DNA of 36,783 nucleotides. Source: HRBIN12 sp035762085. Lineage in GTDB: Bacteria; Actinomycetota; UBA4738; HRBIN12. The position numbers and the translations under genes are program-made. The first letter of the stretch is position 1. Each line of letters starts with the position of its first letter. The notes beneath the pieces are model-generated. The model saw only the letters and a list, made by a program, of their open reading frames with translations, made no database searches and was not told where the DNA came from. The stretch spans positions 1 to 36,783 of the forward strand of contig DASTPT010000007.1 of assembly GCA_035762085.1 (NCBI GenBank), given 5' to 3'. Below are positions 16,105-24,792 of the stretch, piece by piece.

Positions 16105-17370
16105 GTGAAGAAGCTCCTGTACGTCTGCCTGGACGGGCTCGGCGACGACCCGATCCCCGAGCTCGACGACCGCACCCCGCTCGAGGCGGCCGAGACGCCG
16201 TTCCTCGACTCGCTGGCGAGGAGGGGGAGGACGGGGTCCGTCGTGACCGTCGGCCCCGGCATCGCGCCCGAGTCCGACATCGCGGTGTTCGCGATCCTCG
16301 GCTACGACCCGCGGGGCGAGCACCCCGGCCGCGGCGTGGTCGAGGCCGTCGGCGTCGGGATGGACTTCCGCGACGGAGACCTGGCGCACCGGGTGAACTT
16401 CGCCACCGCGGACTGGCCGCGGATCGTGGACCGGCGCGTCGGCCGCGACCTCACGTCCGAGGAGTCGCAGGCGCTGGCGGCCGAGGTGAACGAGAAGCTG
16501 CGTCTGCCCGGCGCCGGCTTCACGCTCAAGGCGACCGTCGAGCATCGCGGCGCGCTCGTGATCCGGACCGAGGACGGCACGCCGCTGTCGGCCGAGATCT
16601 CGAACACCGACCCGGCGTACCGGAAGGAGGGCTCGCTCGGTGTCGCGCTCGAGACGTTCGAGCCGGAGGTCGTGCGGAGCGAGGCGCTCGAGGGCACGAA
16701 CGCGGCGCGCCGGGCGGCCGAGCTCACGAACGCGTTCGTCGAGGGCTCGGCGAAGATCCTCGATGCGTCCGAGGTCAACGCCCGCCGTCGCGCCGAAGGC
16801 AAGCTGCCCGGCAACCTGATCCTGACCCGCGACGGCGGCGACCACCGACCGCGGCTCCAGCCGATCGACGAGCGGTTCGGCCCTCGCTGGGGGTGCTTCG
16901 TCGAGATGCCGGTCGAGCGGGGGATCGCGATGCTCCTCGGCATGGCGCCGGTGGATGCCCCGCGCCTGGCCGAGGAGGCCGCCTACGTGCGGTGGGCCGA
17001 GCTGGCCGCCGAGGCCCTCGGCGGCTACGACGCCCTCTACGTCCACATCAAGGGCCCGGACGTGCCGGCGCACGACGGGCGAGCGCTGGACAAGCGCGAC
17101 GTGATCGCGCTCATCGACCGTGCGTTCTTCGCGGAGGTCCTCCCGCGGCTGGAGACGCGGAACACGATCGTTGCGGTCACGGCGGACCACTCGACCTCGT
17201 GCCTCCGCAAGGCCCACACGGCCGACCCCGTCCCGCTCGTCGTGGCGGGCGGGGGCGTGCCGTCGGACGGCACCGAGGCGTTCGGCGAACGGGCGTGCGC
17301 GAGCGGCTCCCTCGGCAGTCTTGAGGGCGTGGAGATCCTCCCCCGGGTCGCGGAGCTGTTGCGGGGCTAG
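16105..17370 (+). CDS. apgM: 2,3-bisphosphoglycerate-independent phosphoglycerate mutase, archaeal type
   Basis: A 421-aa member of the alkaline-phosphatase superfamily aPGM group, converting 3- to 2-phosphoglycerate. Metal and nucleophile candidates are D10 (CLDGLGD), S57 (APESDIAV), D319 and H323 (KGPDVPAHDG), and D361-H362 (TADHST). It is shorter than the roughly 510-aa bacterial GpmI and shows the archaeal-type N-terminal pattern. A GTG start follows AAAGGA. It completes the gap-pgk-tpiA block in the place where many relatives have gpmI. Enolase is not in this window. Confidence 0.9.
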   Translation: MKKLLYVCLDGLGDDPIPELDDRTPLEAAETPFLDSLARRGRTGSVVTVGPGIAPESDIAVFAILGYDPRGEHPGRGVVEAVGVGMDFRDGDLAHRVNFATADWPRIVDRRVGRDLTSEESQALAAEVNEKLRLPGAGFTLKATVEHRGALVIRTEDGTPLSAEISNTDPAYRKEGSLGVALETFEPEVVRSEALEGTNAARRAAELTNAFVEGSAKILDASEVNARRRAEGKLPGNLILTRDGGDHRPRLQPIDERFGPRWGCFVEMPVERGIAMLLGMAPVDAPRLAEEAAYVRWAELAAEALGGYDALYVHIKGPDVPAHDGRALDKRDVIALIDRAFFAEVLPRLETRNTIVAVTADHSTSCLRKAHTADPVPLVVAGGGVPSDGTEAFGERACASGSLGSLEGVEILPRVAELLRG

Positions 17371-17425
17371 GGTGTCCGCCCGAACCTGGCCATCGGGACT
17401 CCACCCGGATACGTTGCTCGACCCG

Positions 17426-17431
17426 TATAGT
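17426..17431 (+). promoter_or_regulatory. predicted -10 element (TATAGT) of the first opp module
   Basis: TATAGT is the best -10-like hexamer in the 126-nt gap after apgM. It predicts a start near 17438 and a leader of about 59 nt. No clear -35 element is seen. Confidence 0.4.
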
Positions 17432-17433
17432 CT

Positions 17434-17473
17434 GGTGGACCCGCCGGCCGCTCGGCTTGCGGGGGCGTCCACC
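17434..17473 (+). repeat. inverted repeat in the first opp promoter/leader region
   Basis: GGTGGAC at 17434-17440 and GTCCACC at 17467-17473 are perfect complements, and inner CCCGC/GCGGG blocks can extend the pairing. It straddles the predicted transcription start, so it might be an operator or a leader stem. Confidence 0.4.
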
Positions 17474-17496
17474 CGAGGGGAAGAGGCCGGCCAGAA

Positions 17497-18591
17497 GTGA
17501 GCAAGGTCGTCACCGACAGCACCCACGAGGGACCGGCGGTCGGCGCCGCGGACGGGGCGCTCGCCGGCGTCGAGGGCAAGACACCCTGGCAGCTGTTCTG
17601 GCGGCGCTTCCGCCGCGACAAGGTGGCGCTCGTCGGCCTGTTCCTGATCGGCCTGATGATCTTCGCGGCGCTCTCCGCGGGGTTCTTCGCGAAGAACGTC
17701 GTCCATCACCCGGACCCCAACCAGTTCTACTTCGAGATGCTCGACGAGTTCGGCCTGCCGCTCGGCCCGAACGCGCAGTTCTGGTTCGGGGCGGACCCGG
17801 CCGGACGCGACCTGTTCATCCAGGTGCTGTACGGGGCAAGGACCTCGCTCATCGTGGCGTTCTTCGCAACGGGCATCGAGGTCATCATCGGCGTGGTCCT
17901 CGGCGTGATGGCCGGGTTCTTCCGCGGCAAGGTGGACACGTTCATCTCCCGGTCGATGGACGTGGTGCTGTCGCTGCCGGTCCTCCTGCTGGCCCTGGGG
18001 CTGGTCTCCGCCTGCGGTCTGCAGCCGGAGGGATGTCTGGGCGGACTCATCAAGCCGGGCCTGTTGCTGGTCAGCTACGTGATCGGGCTGTTCTCGTGGC
18101 CGTACATCGCGCGCATCGTGCGTGGGCAGGTGCTGTCGCTGCGCGAGAAGGAGTTCGTGGAGTCGGCGCGCTCGATGGGGGCCGGGAACATCCGGATCAT
18201 GTTCAAGGAGATCCTGCCGAACCTGGTCGCGCCGATCATCGTGTACACGACGCTGCTGATCCCGGCGAACATCCTGTTCGAGGCGGCGCTCTCGTACCTG
18301 GGCATCGGCGTGCCGATCACCACGCCGTCGTGGGGGCGGCTGCTGGCCGACTCGAGCCACATCTTCGACGTTGCGTGGTGGACCATGTTCTTCCCGGGGG
18401 TGTTCCTCCTCATCACCACGCTGGCGTTCAACCTGGTCGGGGATGGGCTCCGGGACGCGCTCGATCCCCGAGGGCAGCCACCTGCGTACGGAAAGAAGGA
18501 GCGTCGTCGACGCGAGAAGGAGGCGATGGAGGAGGCCGCGGAGCTCGAGACGATGGTCGCGGCTCCCGCGGCGGAGTCGGGTTCGCCGTGA
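17497..18591 (+). CDS. ABC transporter permease, OppC/DppC family (first module)
   Basis: A 364-aa inner-membrane permease of family-5 (peptide/nickel type) importers. The N-terminal OppC signature TPWQLFWRRFRRDKVALVG precedes TM1, and five more helices follow. The EAA loop contacting the ATPase is near 216-242 (EFVESARSMGAG). A loop holding ACGLQPEGC carries two cysteines that are also spaced alike in the second OppC. The C-terminal 45 residues form a charged cytoplasmic tail absent from the second OppC. The GTG start follows a purine-rich AGGGGAAGAGG. The gene heads the module C-A-B, unlike the usual A-B-C-D-F order. Confidence 0.9.
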   Translation: MSKVVTDSTHEGPAVGAADGALAGVEGKTPWQLFWRRFRRDKVALVGLFLIGLMIFAALSAGFFAKNVVHHPDPNQFYFEMLDEFGLPLGPNAQFWFGADPAGRDLFIQVLYGARTSLIVAFFATGIEVIIGVVLGVMAGFFRGKVDTFISRSMDVVLSLPVLLLALGLVSACGLQPEGCLGGLIKPGLLLVSYVIGLFSWPYIARIVRGQVLSLREKEFVESARSMGAGNIRIMFKEILPNLVAPIIVYTTLLIPANILFEAALSYLGIGVPITTPSWGRLLADSSHIFDVAWWTMFFPGVFLLITTLAFNLVGDGLRDALDPRGQPPAYGKKERRRREKEAMEEAAELETMVAAPAAESGSP

Positions 18592-18628
18592 TCGGGACGG
18601 AAGGAAGGAAGACAGAGGGGGGAAGTTG

Positions 18629-20539
18629 ATGAGGCGATATGCGAAGTGGCTCGCGCTCGTAGCGGTCCTCGCGCTGACTGCCGCAGCGTGCGGCGGTGAC
18701 GACGAGGGCGGCGAGACCGGCCCCACCGGGGCGACCGGCGAGACGGGCGCCGAGTTCCAGCAGGGCGGCACGCTCAACGTCTGGATGGACACGGACGTGA
18801 CCGCCGCGTTCGACCCGCAGAAGGAGTACTTCCAGGTCTCCTTCGCGTTCTACCGGTGTTGCCTGCTCCGGACGCTCCTGTCGTACAACGGCAAGGGCCC
18901 GGACGAGCAGGGCGACCAGCTCTTCCCGGACCTCGCGGCGTCGGAGCCGACGGTCTCGGACGACGAGCTGACGTGGACCTTCACCCTCAAGCAGGGGATC
19001 CACTACGCGCCGCCGCTGCAGGACGTCGAGATCACCGCCCAGGACTTCATCCGGGCGATGATGCGTGAGGCGACGCCGGAGGTCGCGGCCGGATACGGCT
19101 TCTACTACAGCGCCATCGAGGGGTTCGACGACTACTCGGCGGGCAAGGCCGACACGATCAGCGGGATGACCGCGGTCGACGACTACACGCTCGAGGTCAA
19201 GGTCACCGAGCCGACGGGCGACCTCGGCTACCGGATGGCGATGCCGGCCGCGGCGCCGATCCCGCCGAACCCGGACGACCCAGAGGCGCCGCTCGGCGTG
19301 GCCGAGGGCCACAACGACGACTACGGTCGGTTCCTGGTCTCCTCGGGCCCGTACATGTACGAGGGCTCGGAGGCCATGGACTTCAGCCTGCCGGTGAAGG
19401 ACCAGACCCCGGCCGCAGGGTACGAGCCGAACAAGACGCTGTCGCTCGTGCGGAACCCGTCGTGGGTCGAGAGCGGACAGGACGACCTCCGGCCGGCCTA
19501 CCTGGACGCGATCTCGGTCGAGATCTGCCCAGGGTGCGACCAGGAAGTCGCAGAGAAGAAGGTGGCGGCCGACGAGATCGACCACATCTTCGCGAACGGC
19601 GTCAGCGCCGCGAACGCCCGGATGTTCTCGCAGGACCCGAACCTGCAGGACCAGTACTTCGTGGAGCCGGGGTCGGGCAACTACTACATCGCGATGAACG
19701 TGGCCGTTCCGCCGTTCGACGACGTGCACGTTCGCAAGGCGGTGAACTTCGCGGTGAACAAGGAGGGCTGGCGCCGCCTGGGCGGCGGTGAGACCTTCGG
19801 CGAGATCGCCGGGTACTTCACACCGCCGGGGCTGCTTGCAGGCCTCCTCGAGGGGTACGACCCCTACGCCACGCCGAACAGCCAGGGCGCGGACACGCCC
19901 GAGGGGCTGGAGCTTGCGAAGGCCGAGATGGCCCAGTCGAAGTACGACACGGACCAGGACGGCATCTGCGACGCGCCGGAGTGCAAGGCTGTGCTCTCGG
20001 TCGGGGTCGTGGGCCGCGTCGCCGAGGCCTCGGACGCGCTGATCGCGCAGAACCTGGCCGCCATCGGCGTCGAGCTCGACGTGAACTCGTTCGACAACTC
20101 GACGGCCTACAACAAGATCTTCGACCCGAAGAACCAGATCCCGATCAGCACGTTCGGCGGGTGGTTGCAGGACTACCCGGACGCGTTCACGTTCTACTTC
20201 TTCCCGATGTACGGGCCGAACATCCTGGACGCGTACAACACGAACTACTCGATGGCCGGGGCCGACCCCGACCAGCTGGAGAAGTACGGGTACGAGGTCA
20301 CCGAGGTCGACCAGGCCCTCGACGAGAAGATCGAGGAGTGCATCGCGACCACCGGTGAGGAGCGGACCGCGTGCTGGGCCGACGCGGACAAGGTCCTGAT
20401 GGAGCAGGTCGTCCCGATCGTCCCGCTGATCTTCAGCAACGTGGAGCAGATCATCTCGAGCAGGGTGGCGAACTACACGTACAGCCTGTTCGACAACCAG
20501 ATGGCGTACGACCAGGTCGCACTCGCGTCCGGGGCGTAG
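18629..20539 (+). CDS. family-5 solute-binding lipoprotein (first module)
   Basis: A 636-aa extracytoplasmic solute-binding protein (OppA/DppA type, SBP_bac_5). The signal peptide runs from RRYAKW to TAAAC, giving lipidated Cys21, followed by a Gly-x-Thr linker (GETGPTGATGETG). The mature part has the family segments YGRFLVSSGPYM and PPFDDVHVRKAVNFAVN. An Asp-rich loop D440-T-D-Q-D444-G-I-C-D448 with a second cysteine at 452 looks like a calcium-binding turn. Substrate is unknown; peptides are the default for this family. The ATG follows GAGGGGGGAAG at good spacing; the gene begins 37 nt after the permease stop. Confidence 0.9.
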   Translation: MRRYAKWLALVAVLALTAAACGGDDEGGETGPTGATGETGAEFQQGGTLNVWMDTDVTAAFDPQKEYFQVSFAFYRCCLLRTLLSYNGKGPDEQGDQLFPDLAASEPTVSDDELTWTFTLKQGIHYAPPLQDVEITAQDFIRAMMREATPEVAAGYGFYYSAIEGFDDYSAGKADTISGMTAVDDYTLEVKVTEPTGDLGYRMAMPAAAPIPPNPDDPEAPLGVAEGHNDDYGRFLVSSGPYMYEGSEAMDFSLPVKDQTPAAGYEPNKTLSLVRNPSWVESGQDDLRPAYLDAISVEICPGCDQEVAEKKVAADEIDHIFANGVSAANARMFSQDPNLQDQYFVEPGSGNYYIAMNVAVPPFDDVHVRKAVNFAVNKEGWRRLGGGETFGEIAGYFTPPGLLAGLLEGYDPYATPNSQGADTPEGLELAKAEMAQSKYDTDQDGICDAPECKAVLSVGVVGRVAEASDALIAQNLAAIGVELDVNSFDNSTAYNKIFDPKNQIPISTFGGWLQDYPDAFTFYFFPMYGPNILDAYNTNYSMAGADPDQLEKYGYEVTEVDQALDEKIEECIATTGEERTACWADADKVLMEQVVPIVPLIFSNVEQIISSRVANYTYSLFDNQMAYDQVALASGA

Positions 20540-20554
20540 GTCACACGGACGCGT

Positions 20555-20581
20555 GGGGGAGTCGGCTCGGCCGGCTCCCCC
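20555..20581 (+). terminator. 11-bp hairpin after the first binding-protein gene
   Basis: GGGGGAGTCGG and CCGGCTCCCCC pair over 11 bp (one G-U) with a 5-nt loop. There is no T-tract and the oppB gene follows 21 nt later. It more likely tempers readthrough or stabilises the upstream binding-protein message than terminates fully. Confidence 0.55.
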
Positions 20582-20602
20582 CGCGGACGGGGAGGAGCCA
20601 AC

Positions 20603-21574
20603 GTGCTCAGGTACATGATCCGGCGGACCATCTTCCTGGTCCTCGTCCTGATCGTGGTGTCCCTGTTCACGTTCCTGGTGTTCGTGAAGCTCCCGTCCGG
20701 CGATCCGATCGCCCGCGCGGTCGGCCGTCACCCGAGCCCAGAACTGGTGGCGCAGGTCAAGAAGAACTTCGGCCTCGACCAGCCGCTCTACGTCCAGTAC
20801 TGGAAGTTCGCGTCCGGGATGATCCCGTGGCCCGGGCTGTTCCTGGACAAGGACGTCTACTTCTCGTACCAGGGGCAGGTGCCGGTGAGACACGCGATCC
20901 TGCAGCGTCTTCCGGTGACCATCGCGCTCACGGTCGGGGCCGCCGCCTTATGGCTGTTGATCGGGATCCCCATCGGGATCGTGTCGGCGGTCAAACGGGG
21001 CTCGCTCCTGGATCGGTCGGCGATGATCTTCGCCCTCGTGGGGGTGTCGGCGCCGACCTTCTGGCTGGGGCTACTGCTGTTGTACGTCTTCCACTTCTGG
21101 TTGGGCTGGCTGCCCACGGCCGGCCTCCCGCAGGACCAGTCCGTCCTCCAGTCGGTGTTCGAGGGCTACTTCGTCCTCCCGTGGTTCTCCCTGGCGATCA
21201 CGTCGGCCGCGTTCTACTCGCGGATGACCCGTGGCAACCTGATCGAGACGATGGGCGAGGACTACATCCGGACGGCCCGCGCGAAGGGCCTGGCGGAGAA
21301 CAAGGTCATCTACCGGCACGGCCTCCGGGCGGCGCTGACCCCGATCGTGACGATGTTCGGGATGGACGTCGCGTTCCTGCTCGGCGGGGCGGTCATCACG
21401 GAGTCGGTCTTCCAGCTGCCCGGCCTGGGGCAGTACGCGCTCAACTCCCTGTACGCGACCGACTTCCCGGCGATCATGGGCGTCACGATGCTCGCCACCT
21501 TCTTCATCGTCGTGGCGAACTTCCTCGTGGACATCCTGTACGCCTTCCTGGACCCGCGGGTCCGGTACACCTGA
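20603..21574 (+). CDS. ABC transporter permease, OppB/DppB family (first module)
   Basis: A 323-aa membrane permease with about six helices. It begins with the typical LRYMIRR before TM1, has the periplasmic GDPIARAVGRHPSPE region, and an EAA loop at MGEDYIRTARAKGL. It ends in AFLDPRVRYT, as does its counterpart in the second module. The GTG start follows GGGGAGGAG. It partners with the C permease and binding protein upstream. No ATPase gene lies in this first module, so it probably uses the oppD/oppF pair at 25.8-27.9 kb. Confidence 0.92.
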   Translation: MLRYMIRRTIFLVLVLIVVSLFTFLVFVKLPSGDPIARAVGRHPSPELVAQVKKNFGLDQPLYVQYWKFASGMIPWPGLFLDKDVYFSYQGQVPVRHAILQRLPVTIALTVGAAALWLLIGIPIGIVSAVKRGSLLDRSAMIFALVGVSAPTFWLGLLLLYVFHFWLGWLPTAGLPQDQSVLQSVFEGYFVLPWFSLAITSAAFYSRMTRGNLIETMGEDYIRTARAKGLAENKVIYRHGLRAALTPIVTMFGMDVAFLLGGAVITESVFQLPGLGQYALNSLYATDFPAIMGVTMLATFFIVVANFLVDILYAFLDPRVRYT

Positions 21575-21688
21575 CCTCGCGCGCCTCCCGCGCCGGATCG
21601 GCCCCCGCGGCCTCGCAATCCTCCGGTACCGCCCCAGCCGTATAAGGGCAAGGACGCCGGGCCGATGGCCGGCGTGCGGTGACGTGGG

Positions 21689-21694
21689 TAGACT
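21689..21694 (+). promoter_or_regulatory. predicted -10 element (TAGACT) of the second opp module
   Basis: TAGACT predicts a transcription start near 21701 and a leader of about 23 nt. It lies inside a possible in-frame extension from GTG 21679, which favours ATG 21724 as start. Confidence 0.4.
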
Positions 21695-21723
21695 CCGGCG
21701 CAACCGCGGCGGACGGGGGGCGG

Positions 21724-22719
21724 ATGAGCCAGGTCACGGACCAGGAGGTCGTCGAGGCGACCCAGGAGCTCGGCGGGGCGGAGCCGAGCAGCTCGATCAT
21801 CGGGCGGACCCCCTGGCAGATCTTCTGGACCCGATTCCGCAGGGACAAGGTGGCCCTCGCCGCGACCGGCTTCCTCGTCCTGTTGGCGATCGCCGCGATC
21901 TCCGCACCCCTGATCGCCGACCTCGTCGGACACGGGCCGAACGACCTGTACCGTGAGACGCTCGACGAGATCGGGCTGCCCACGGTCGGCCCGTCGGCGG
22001 AGTTCTACTTCGGTGTGGACACCTCCGGTCGGGACGTGTTCGTCCGGACGATCTACGGCGCCCGGACGTCGCTCACCGTCGCGCTCCTCGCCACCGGCAT
22101 CGCGGTCGTGCTCGGCACCATCCTCGGGTCCCTGGCCGGGTTCCACGGCCGGTGGGTGGACACGCTGATCTCGCGTTCGATGGACCTGGTGCTTTCGCTG
22201 CCGGTGCTCCTGTTCTCGATCGGGATCGCGGCCACGTGCTCGATCACGGCGGAGGGGTGCCTGGGCGGTCTGATCGAGCCGGGGGTCTCCCTGGTCACCG
22301 GGATCATCGCGCTGTTCACGTGGCCGTACATCGGCCGCATCGTCCGCGGCCAGGTGCTCACGATCCGCAACAAGGAGTTCATCGAGTCGGCCCGGTCGGT
22401 CGGCGCCGGGAGCGGACGGATCCTGTTCCGCGACGTGCTGCCCAACCTGGCGGCGCCGATCATCGTGTACGGGACGCTGATCATCCCGAGCAACATCCTC
22501 TTCGAGGCCGCGCTGTCATTCCTCTCCGTCGGGATCCCGCCGGACACACCGTCGTGGGGGCGGATGCTCTCGGATGCGGCCAATGGACAGCTCTACACGG
22601 TCGCCTGGTGGATGCTGTTCTTCCCCGGGATGGCGCTCGTCTTGACGACGCTCGCGTTCAACCTCGTGGGCGATGGCCTGCGTGACGCGCTCGACCCGCG
22701 CACGCAGGTACAGGGGTGA
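21724..22719 (+). CDS. ABC transporter permease, OppC/DppC family (second module)
   Basis: A 331-aa permease paralogous to that at 17497. Shared blocks include TPWQIFWTRFRRDKVAL, FGVDTSGRDVF, the EAA loop EFIESARSVGAG and the ending LVGDGLRDALDPR. Its loop ATCSITAEGCLGGL has two cysteines like the first copy. It lacks the charged C-terminal tail of the first copy. ATG 21724 is chosen, preceded by a G-rich ribosome-binding site; GTG 21679 would add 15 non-conserved residues. It heads a second C-A-B series that continues into the ATPase genes. Confidence 0.9.
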   Translation: MSQVTDQEVVEATQELGGAEPSSSIIGRTPWQIFWTRFRRDKVALAATGFLVLLAIAAISAPLIADLVGHGPNDLYRETLDEIGLPTVGPSAEFYFGVDTSGRDVFVRTIYGARTSLTVALLATGIAVVLGTILGSLAGFHGRWVDTLISRSMDLVLSLPVLLFSIGIAATCSITAEGCLGGLIEPGVSLVTGIIALFTWPYIGRIVRGQVLTIRNKEFIESARSVGAGSGRILFRDVLPNLAAPIIVYGTLIIPSNILFEAALSFLSVGIPPDTPSWGRMLSDAANGQLYTVAWWMLFFPGMALVLTTLAFNLVGDGLRDALDPRTQVQG

Positions 22720-22800
22720 CGGAAGAGGAAAGGGGGAGCGGGCGACGACGTTTCGTACGCAAGGACAGGCAACGTTCGACCCATCGAGGGGGGTGGACAC

Positions 22801-24717
22801 GTGAAGAAACACCTCATGCTCGTCGCGCTCGTATCGGCGCTGGCGCTCGTCGCAGCGTCGTGCGGGGGCGATGAGGAGGGCGGTGAGACCGGTCCGACCG
22901 GACCCACCGCCGAGACGGGCGCCGGGGTCACGCAGGGGGGCGTCGTCCGGGAGGAGCTGACGGACTTCGGCTTCACCGGCGCGTTCGACCCGACCGGCGA
23001 GTACCTGGGCACGGCGTGGTCGTGGTATCAGCAGATGCTGATCCGGGGCCTCCTGATGTACCCGGGCGTGGCCGGTGAGGAGGGGAACGTCCCGGTGCCG
23101 GACCTGGCGACCGACCTCGGCCAGGTCTCCGCCGACGGGCTGACCGTGACCTTCACGCTGAAGGACGGCGTGATGTTCGGCCCACCGGTCGACCGCGAGA
23201 TCACCTCGCAGGACATCGCGTTCGCGTTCCAGCGGATCAACACCGAGTCGCTCGTGGCCCAGTACGGCAACTACTACTGCGGCACGATCGTCGGGATGAC
23301 GTGCGACGCGAAGTCGCAGGACGAGCCGATCGAGGGCATCGAGACGCCGGACGACAAGACGATCGTCTTCACGCTCGAGCGTCCGACCGGCGACCTCCTG
23401 TACCGCCTAGCGCAGCCGGCGACGTACGCGATGCCGCCGGAGGTCGCGGGCTGCTTCGACAAGGCCGGTGACTACGGCCGGTTCCTGATCTCCTCGGGTC
23501 CCTACATGTTCATGGGATCGGAGGATCTGGACATCACGTCGTGCGACACGATGAAGCCGATCGAGGGCTGGGACCCGGACAGCCACATGTACCTGGTCCG
23601 GAACCCGAACTACGACGCCGCGACGGACGACGTCCGGGACGCCAACTTCGACGGGTGGACGCTCACCATCAACACCAACCTCGAGGACAGCTACAACAAG
23701 CTCCTCAACGGTGAGCTGGACCTCCTGCACGGCGCGCCCCCGGCGGCGATCCTCCAGCAGTACCTCACGAACCCGGACCTCCAGGACAACTTCAAGTCCG
23801 AGGAGGGCGACCGGACGTGGTACCTGACGATGAACCTGCTGGTGCCGCCCTTCGACGACATCCACGTGCGCAAGGCAGCGAACTTCGTGGTCGACAAGGC
23901 CGCGATGCTGCAGTCGACGGGCGGGCCGAGCTCCGGACTGATCGCCACGACGATCGAACCGCCGTCGGTCCTGCCGGATCTCGCCGACTACGACCCGTAC
24001 GCGAGTCCGAACCACGCGGGTGACGTCGAGGCCGCCAAGGCCGAGATGCAGCAGTCGAGGTACGACGAGGACGGCGACGGTGTCTGTGACGATCCGGCGT
24101 GTGACAACGTGCTGATGGTCAACCGGAACTACGAGCCGTGGACCGAGTACACCCCGATCCTCCAGGAGAACTTCGCGGAGATCGGCATCAACCTGAAGGT
24201 CCGGGAGCTCGAGGTCGGGACCTCGTACACGACGATCCAGACCATGAACAACCTGGTCCCGATCGCCGCGAACGCTGGCTGGGGGAAGGACTACGGGAGC
24301 CCGTACGGGTTCGACTTCTTCCTGTTCAACACCGCCGGTCTGTCGTGCGAGGGTTCCGTCAACTACTCGAACGTCGGCATCACGGAGGACGTCGCGAAGG
24401 AGTGCGGCGACAACGTCGTCGACGCGTACAACGCGGCGGTCGAGGCGAACGGGGAGATCCCCAACGTCGACGCGGACATGGAGGCCTGCGTCGCCACGCC
24501 ACTCGGCCCCGAGTACAACGCGTGCTGGGCGGCACTCGACCAGAAGCTGATGGAGGAGATCGTTCCGTGGGTGCCCTACCGTTGGGGCGCCGCGAACATC
24601 GCCCTCGGCGATACGGTCGAGAACTACACGTTCGACCAGAGCGCCGGTCTCATCGCGTACTCGAAGATCGGCGTGAACAACGGCCTCACGATCGAGGAGG
24701 TCACCGGGACCGCGTAG
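22801..24717 (+). CDS. family-5 solute-binding lipoprotein (second module)
   Basis: A 638-aa extracytoplasmic binding lipoprotein paralogous to the one at 18629. The signal peptide ends in VAASC, giving lipidated Cys21, followed by GGDEEGGETGPTGPTAETG. Conserved segments are YGRFLISSGPYMFMGSE and PPFDDIHVRKAANFVVD. The Asp-rich loop D422-E-D-G-D426-G-V-C-D430 with C434 matches that of the first copy. Divergence through the body suggests a different ligand. The GTG start follows GAGGGGGGTGG. The 81 nt before it hold no clear promoter. Confidence 0.9.
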   Translation: MKKHLMLVALVSALALVAASCGGDEEGGETGPTGPTAETGAGVTQGGVVREELTDFGFTGAFDPTGEYLGTAWSWYQQMLIRGLLMYPGVAGEEGNVPVPDLATDLGQVSADGLTVTFTLKDGVMFGPPVDREITSQDIAFAFQRINTESLVAQYGNYYCGTIVGMTCDAKSQDEPIEGIETPDDKTIVFTLERPTGDLLYRLAQPATYAMPPEVAGCFDKAGDYGRFLISSGPYMFMGSEDLDITSCDTMKPIEGWDPDSHMYLVRNPNYDAATDDVRDANFDGWTLTINTNLEDSYNKLLNGELDLLHGAPPAAILQQYLTNPDLQDNFKSEEGDRTWYLTMNLLVPPFDDIHVRKAANFVVDKAAMLQSTGGPSSGLIATTIEPPSVLPDLADYDPYASPNHAGDVEAAKAEMQQSRYDEDGDGVCDDPACDNVLMVNRNYEPWTEYTPILQENFAEIGINLKVRELEVGTSYTTIQTMNNLVPIAANAGWGKDYGSPYGFDFFLFNTAGLSCEGSVNYSNVGITEDVAKECGDNVVDAYNAAVEANGEIPNVDADMEACVATPLGPEYNACWAALDQKLMEEIVPWVPYRWGAANIALGDTVENYTFDQSAGLIAYSKIGVNNGLTIEEVTGTA

Positions 24718-24723
24718 GCCGAA

Positions 24724-24767
24724 CGGGTTGCGGCGGAGGGGCCCCCCGGGGCCCCTCCGCGAACCCG
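24724..24767 (+). terminator. strong two-tier hairpin after the second binding-protein gene
   Basis: GCGGAGGGGCC (24733-24743) pairs perfectly with GGCCCCTCCGC (24750-24760). An outer CGGGTT/AACCCG pair (24724-24729, 24762-24767) extends it across a small internal loop. No T-tract follows. A new -10-like element lies 10 nt downstream, so partial termination with re-initiation is plausible. Confidence 0.6.
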
Positions 24768-24776
24768 CGGCCTCGC

Positions 24777-24782
24777 TACACT
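24777..24782 (+). promoter_or_regulatory. predicted -10 element (TACACT) before the second oppB
   Basis: TACACT ends 10 nt before ATG 24793, predicting a leader of a few bases. No Shine-Dalgarno sequence lies between them. Confidence 0.4.
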
Positions 24783-24792
24783 GACACGAACG

